A stretch of DNA of 25,483 nucleotides, from the NCBI GenBank assembly GCA_030587435.1, contig JAUQZC010000152.1, positions 1 through 25,483 on the forward strand, in the 5' to 3' direction. Positions within the stretch are counted from its first letter, which is position 1. Every line of letters begins with the position of its first letter. Positions 23,001 to 25,483 of the stretch are shown one piece after another. A model generated the notes under the pieces. That model ran no database searches, was not told the DNA's origin, and saw only the letters and a list, made by a program, of their open reading frames with translations. The stretch comes from Candidatus Baldrarchaeota archaeon. Lineage in GTDB: Archaea > Asgardarchaeota > Baldrarchaeia > Baldrarchaeales > DXJG01. A program made the translations under genes and the position numbers.

Positions 23001-23521
23001 GCGGGGCAGACTTTCTCGCAGGTTCTGCAAACGCCTTTAGTAAGATAAAGGCAATGATCTTCGTCAATGGTTGCAACGTTTGGCACGGCTTGAGGAAAAG
23101 GTATATAAATTGCTTTTCTTAGACCCATTTCCGCTTCAAATTCGCTGGGGACTTTAACTGGGCATTTTTCTTCACATCTTCGACAACCAGTACATTTCTC
23201 TTCATCCACATATCGTGGTTTTTTAAGTATTTTAACCTCGAATGCAGAGCCGTTTTTTATGGGCTTTACGTCTACGACTTCAGAATATGTAAGAAGTTGT
23301 ATGTTGGGATGTCTGGAAACTTCAACCATTTTGGGTCCAAGGATACAGATAGAACAATCAAGTGTTGGAAAAGTTTTGTCTAGTTGAGCCATGCGGCCTC
23401 CAATTGAAGGCTCCTTCTCTACTAGGTAGACTTTAAATCCCTTTTCAGCAAGTTCCAAAGATGCTGTAATGCCAGCTACTCCACCACCCACTACAAGTAT
23501 ATCACCTATTGTTTTTTCCAT
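20078..23521 (-). CDS. hdrA: Tandem HdrA-HdrA' fusion with C-terminal MvhD domain
   Basis: This very large HdrA (about 1147 residues, against about 650 for one HdrA) is the flavin hub of the operon. Residues 1-435 form a first unit: FAD motif ILVVGGGVAGITAS, the cysteine insert LDCSICILGPKM, an inserted double cluster (CTGCRRCEEKCP, CRTCEKVCP) and DYCSQICC. A polar linker follows. A second unit (about 460-925) opens with the usual HdrA N-terminal module IGVFVCHCGLN, but its flavin motif is LVIGGTVSGLIAA and the CSICILGPKM insert is missing. Two ferredoxin motifs (CTGCGRCVNVCE, CKGCGSCSVECP) lead to an MvhD domain from about 1015 (FLCNWCGYAAADM, VMCSARVDP, GCHPSDCHY). ATG 23521 is chosen over TTG 23530 because GAGGT lies eight bases before it. 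First gene of the six-gene operon. Confidence 0.93.
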   Translation of the reverse strand: MEKTIGDILVVGGGVAGITASLELAEKGFKVYLVEKEPSIGGRMAQLDKTFPTLDCSICILGPKMVEVSRHPNIQLLTYSEVVDVKPIKNGSAFEVKILKKPRYVDEEKCTGCRRCEEKCPVKVPSEFEAEMGLRKAIYIPFPQAVPNVATIDEDHCLYLTKGVCRTCEKVCPAGAINFNQKPQELVVEVASIIVATGFSLLDPSVLPQYGYGRFKDVITSLQYERLMNAAGPTGGEIVRPSDKKHPRRIAIIQCVGSRNKKIKDYCSQICCMYAAKQAIVTKEHDPNIDVMVFYNDLNASGKGHEDLLRRAVEEYGIKYIKGLPSEVLWDKKSKKLLIRYADLPSGEIKSVDVDLVVLCPAVVPREDTSKLAEILGIELNEFGFFKSTGSVPVNTNVPGIYVCGACQNPKDISHSVMQALAAAAQAASRVKRVNRQKNISSEKKPVKDERPLDQEPRIGVFVCHCGLNIAAVVDVKAVVEEAKSLDNVVHAEDLMFACSKDGTERIKEAIKKYNLNRVVVASCTPRTHEPLFRTVCEEAGLNPYLFEMVNIREQVAWVHKSYPEKATEKAKELVRMAVAKARLLEPLERMEIEVTPAALVIGGTVSGLIAAKSIADSGFKTYLVESREKMGYDLSLYGYNEDVKWISDLISSVKKHENIEVLSSTKIEDIKGSIGNFSVKLNQNGANKEIKVGTVIVATGAEEFKPKGLYGYGKFSNIYTLTEFQQIEDKVKNEETIVFILCAGSRENLDRTYCSAVCCERTLMEAVKIKNKHPKLNIYVLYRDIRLPVKGEKLYRQARELGITFIRYNLDKRPEVYQEDGKLIVSAYDTTSYVNLKISADKVVLATPIVPPEENRELASKLKVPLNNYGFFLEAHPKLRPVDFATDGIFLCGLAYGPQRLDESVSQALAAASRALTTLMRGKVVTEAIIADVNPELCTGCGRCVNVCEFGAIKLEITSNEQLVAKVDPLLCKGCGSCSVECPARAITMHHFRTDQILNMLRAAFEKPLPRDQVKIIAFLCNWCGYAAADMAGVSRYEYPPAVEIIRVMCSARVDPLHILYAFLLGADGVLIVGCHPSDCHYISGNLRAEERISRVKEWLKNVGLEPERVRLEWASAGEGLRLAKIIEEFTHQIEELGINPLRREV

Positions 23522-23545
23522 TTTTGGCAACCTCTATTGCATTTT

Positions 23546-23553
23546 TATTTAAA
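23546..23553 (-). promoter_or_regulatory. Putative TATA box for the hdr/glt operon
   Basis: On the minus strand TTTAAATA lies about 25 bases before the hdrA ATG, between the zinc-ribbon pseudogene and hdrA. The spacing would give an almost leaderless transcript, which fits poorly with the GAGGT binding site. Co-transcription from further upstream is also possible. Confidence 0.3.
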
Positions 23554-23576
23554 ATGTTAGATTTCTGTTCTTTCTC

Positions 23577-23831
23577 TTAGTATTCTTTTAATACCTTCAA
23601 AACTGGCTTCTTTTTGTTGTTTTCTTCCAAAAGCGTTATTTCGTATATAAGGTCGCATTCGCATTCCGGACATTTGGAAGGCATACCGTATCCGATCCAA
23701 AAGTGTATATCATCTGACTCCTCTCTCTTTTCGATGATAAAGCCAACATATTCTATTCATGTATAGCCGCAGTGGGCGCAACAATATCGCTTCTCCAGCT
23801 CTTTTTCGAGTAAATGCCCGATACTTGACAA
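23577..23831 (-). pseudogene. Zinc-ribbon protein gene interrupted by one in-frame TGA
   Basis: An 85-codon minus-strand frame begins at TTG 23831 with GAGGTG five bases upstream and ends with TAA at 23577-23579. It is broken only by TGA at 23757-23759. Before the TGA it reads GHLLEKELEKRYCCAHCGYT; after it come IEYVGFIIEKREESD, a CPECECD pair and a Lys-rich tail. The two CxxC pairs make a zinc ribbon. TGG-to-TGA would explain the stop (CGYTWIEYVGF). It lies directly upstream of hdrA on the same strand. Selenocysteine is unlikely, because the position is not a known redox motif and no selenocysteine insertion element was recognised. The family was not identified. Confidence 0.55.
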
Positions 23832-23892
23832 ATTCCCACCTCATAAACTTGGATTAATAGTCATTAATAAAGATTTCGTCCGATTCAAGACG

Positions 23893-24117
23893 TTGAGAAT
23901 TCTTCAGCGAGACGGCAGAAATCCATTTACAGATATAGCAAAAAAGCGTAAGGTTTCCACAGATGCCATAATTAGGCGATTCAATAAAATGAAGAAAATG
24001 GGGATTATTTCTGGAACTACAGTTCTACTTAATCCTAAAAAACTTGGATACGAGCATATAGCTAGTTTCTGCATGGATGTTAATTACCTCTATGTAAATG
24101 ACTTTGAATTCTTTTAG
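23893..24117 (+). pseudogene. Truncated Lrp/AsnC-type regulator (helix-turn-helix part only)
   Basis: The frame contains the Lrp/AsnC DNA-binding half: LRILQRDGRNPFTDIAKK, VSTDAIIRRFNKMKKMGIIS and GTTVLLNPKKLGYEHIAS. It then stops after a few unrelated residues (NYLYVNDFEFF). The ligand-binding half, about 80 residues, is absent. The only conventional start is TTG at 23893, yet the reading frame continues upstream with FVRFKT, which belongs to the expected first helix, so the true start is also missing or non-standard. The loss of homology coincides with the tail of a minus-strand PIN relic, which marks a rearrangement junction near 24085. Confidence 0.6.
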
Positions 24118-24333
24118 GTCTTTGAAGTCGCTGTTTGTGGTTATGATCGTGCCTTTTGTAAGCTCAACTAAGGCTAAGGCGTGACAATCGACAAAGGAAA
24201 ACTTGTCTCTATATTTACACTTAAAGAAAGCTGCGCGGCTGTATATTTTACTTTCTTCGACTATTAAGATGTTTGAGGTGCAAATTCGTGTAAGGAAGTC
24301 TTCAGCTTTTACTGTGAGTTTAGGAACTAGAAC
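24025..24333 (-). pseudogene. 5'-truncated PIN-domain (VapC-like) toxin relic
   Basis: A 103-codon minus-strand frame without any usable start codon reads like the second half of a PIN toxin. KYRDKFSFVDCHALALVELT carries the conserved FVD aspartate, and GTIITTNSDFKDLKEFKVIY is the typical closing strand with TNSDF. The N-terminal LDTN strand and the first glutamate helix are missing. The family ending would fall near 24085-24095; beyond it the frame runs on into the antisense of the Lrp fragment to a TAG at 24025-24027. I infer a decayed toxin gene fused to the broken regulator by recombination. Confidence 0.5.
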
Positions 24334-24409
24334 TTACCATAATATTTATTAGGTCTTAGAGCATCAGAGAGTAGAAAATTAGAAGCTAATACAAGCAAGG
24401 GGTGGTTTT

Positions 24410-24904
24410 ATGGGTGAAGAAGAATCAAAACCATACGACTATACTTATGCTCTTAAAGTTAAAGATTCCGGAAAATCTAAAGAGTTTATCGAGACATGGC
24501 TTAAAGGCGTATACTACGGGTTACAAACGTTAGATGATGAAACTGCTAAAAAGGTGCTATCGAAATGTGGCAGAGATTGCGCGAAGATTTTCCTAAGACT
24601 ATATGGGAGAGATTTATCAAAGATGACTTTAGAAGACTGGATAAGAATTTATGGAGAAGCAGAGGGATGTAAATGTGAAAGAAATGGAGACTACATAATA
24701 TATGAATTTAAGCCTACGAAATGTGAGTGCCTTCTTGTCGAAGAAGGACTTGTAAAGTTAACTCCAAAACTTTGTTCAACATGCTTTACAAACTGGCTTG
24801 AATATCAACTAAGCACCGTAACCGGCAAAAACGTAAAAGCAGAACTAGTCGAAAGCTTAGCAACAGGTTCAAACAAATGCGTCTTCAAAATATGGCTAAA
24901 ATAG
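24410..24904 (+). CDS. Cysteine-rich hypothetical protein, possibly ATC-hydrolase/V4R-like
   Basis: The 164-residue protein has nine cysteines in pairs: KCGRDCAKIF, GCKCERN, KCECLLVEEGL and LCSTCFTNWLEYQL, plus one in the ending SNKCVFKIWLK. The sequence from about residue 100 (CLLVEEGLVKLTPKLCSTC, LSTVTGKNVKAELVESLATG) recalls the C-terminal half of small-molecule-binding V4R or ATC-hydrolase-type domains, which end in a strand with Gly-x-x-x-Cys. I would not name a function; the paired cysteines suggest a metal or iron-sulfur site. GGGGTGG precedes the ATG at 24410, and an AATATTTATT box lies at 24341-24350. It stands alone between the PIN relic and the DUF169 gene, on the same strand as the latter. 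Confidence 0.6.
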   Translation: MGEEESKPYDYTYALKVKDSGKSKEFIETWLKGVYYGLQTLDDETAKKVLSKCGRDCAKIFLRLYGRDLSKMTLEDWIRIYGEAEGCKCERNGDYIIYEFKPTKCECLLVEEGLVKLTPKLCSTCFTNWLEYQLSTVTGKNVKAELVESLATGSNKCVFKIWLK

Positions 24905-25136
24905 CAAACCTTTCGGAAATGCTTAGAAAGAAAACCATCTAACTCAAAAGTTCCCATATTTTTTGAACATCTACTCGCCTTACTTTTCTTTACTTAATTA
25001 TTATTCTCTGAAGTTACAACGAGCCTAAAACAATGTTTCTAACGTTTCACAAATTAATTAGACCCGAAAATCTTAGTTCTATGCGGAGTATTTATTACGG
25101 AGTTTAAAAGATCATTAATTGAAGAGGTGATATAAC

Positions 25137-25483
25137 ATGGATATTAATGAGTGGAGGAATGTTGGCTCTGATCTTATGGATGTTTTGAGGCTTGAAACTT
25201 ATCCTGTGGCTGTTAAGCTGGTTAAAAGCGATGAGGAGTTTCCTTCGAATGTCAGGCGGCCAAATAAAATTTTCGGCTTTAAAATAAATTTGTGCCAGGC
25301 TTTCAGTATGAGTAGGAGATATGGGTGGACTATGGGTGTTTCCAAGGACGAGTGTTCGTGTAACTTTGCTCGTTTCCTGTATGGTTGGGCTTCTTTAGAT
25401 AGCGAGGATATTTTGGTTGATTTTCTTTTGGAAGCCGGGTTCTTTAAGGATCGCGAGGCGGCTTCAAGGGGTGCTAAGTTTAC
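25137..25483 (+). CDS. DUF169 family protein, 5' part, cut by the window end
   Basis: The frame opens at ATG 25137 with GAGGTGAT seven bases upstream and stays open for 115 codons to the end of the window. It shows the DUF169 pattern: VLRLETYPVAVKLVKSDEEF, RRPNKIFGFKINLCQAFSMS with a conserved cysteine, RRYGWTMGVSKDECSC and then FARFLYGWA. DUF169 proteins are common in anaerobic archaea and bacteria, and their role is unknown. The conserved cysteines may bind a cofactor. A TATA-like GTATTTATTA at 25088-25097 is a likely promoter. The remaining half lies outside the window. Confidence 0.8.
   Translation, partial: MDINEWRNVGSDLMDVLRLETYPVAVKLVKSDEEFPSNVRRPNKIFGFKINLCQAFSMSRRYGWTMGVSKDECSCNFARFLYGWASLDSEDILVDFLLEAGFFKDREAASRGAKF

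Noticed and set aside
23757..23759. In-frame TGA as a selenocysteine codon
   Set aside because: The residue follows a zinc-ribbon CxxC rather than a redox motif, and no selenocysteine insertion structure was recognised. Trp (TGG) fits the context better.
1..25483. tRNA, rRNA and insertion-sequence transposase genes
   Set aside because: I looked for T-loop-like GGTTCRA motifs with paired arms and for transposase motifs on both strands and saw none that held up.

Overview
The window looks like a low-G+C archaeal chromosome. TATA-like boxes lie upstream of several genes, Shine-Dalgarno sequences of the GGTG/GAGGTG type are common, and GTG and TTG starts are frequent. Gene content agrees: Csa1 and type I-A style Cas proteins, an F420-binding FrhB-like subunit, HdrABC, a split archaeal glutamate synthase, VapBC pairs, a Roadblock protein and a DUF169 protein. 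The mix would suit an uncultivated Thermoproteota lineage such as Bathyarchaeia, but I cannot place it firmly without a search.

Layout. (1) 1-1000: the 5' tip of a minus-strand gene, then AT-rich DNA with a possible relic of a TFS/RpoM zinc ribbon. (2) 1010-6136: a CRISPR-Cas processing and adaptation block, cas6, then csa1-cas1-cas2-cas4. The two parts are separated by a small minus-strand gene, a hypothetical gene ending in a long hairpin, and a possible coding fragment. No effector genes and no CRISPR array are visible. (3) 6280-8000: a decayed minus-strand gene with three in-frame stops, a Roadblock-like protein and a small membrane protein. (4) 8050-13490, plus strand: a class III CoA-transferase, a UPF0175/DUF3368 toxin-antitoxin pair, and an etfB-etfA-FAD 2-hydroxyacid dehydrogenase operon like the electron-confurcating lactate dehydrogenase (LctBCD) of acetogens. 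(5) 13510-15216: a fused and frameshifted VapB-VapC, and an alpha/beta hydrolase. (6) 23521-15343, minus strand: a compact six-gene operon, hdrA-hdrC-hdrB-frhB-GXGXG-gltB(FMN). (7) 23577-25483: a zinc-ribbon gene with one in-frame TGA, a truncated Lrp-type regulator abutting a truncated PIN toxin, a cysteine-rich hypothetical protein, and the start of a DUF169 gene.

The most interesting part is the six-gene operon. Its HdrA is a tandem HdrA-HdrA'-MvhD fusion. It is joined to HdrC, a double-CCG HdrB, an F420-oxidoreductase FrhB homologue, and the FMN and GXGXG parts of glutamate synthase. There is no glutaminase domain and no hydrogenase. The simplest reading is an electron-bifurcating, F420-linked Hdr complex wired to a glutamate-synthase-like FMN enzyme. 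Together with the Etf/dehydrogenase operon this makes the window rich in flavin-based electron bifurcation.

A second theme is gene decay. At least four loci carry nonsense mutations, frameshifts or truncations, and all four internal stops seen can be explained by single C-to-T or G-to-A transitions. All functional calls rest on motif recognition by eye; no database search was run.
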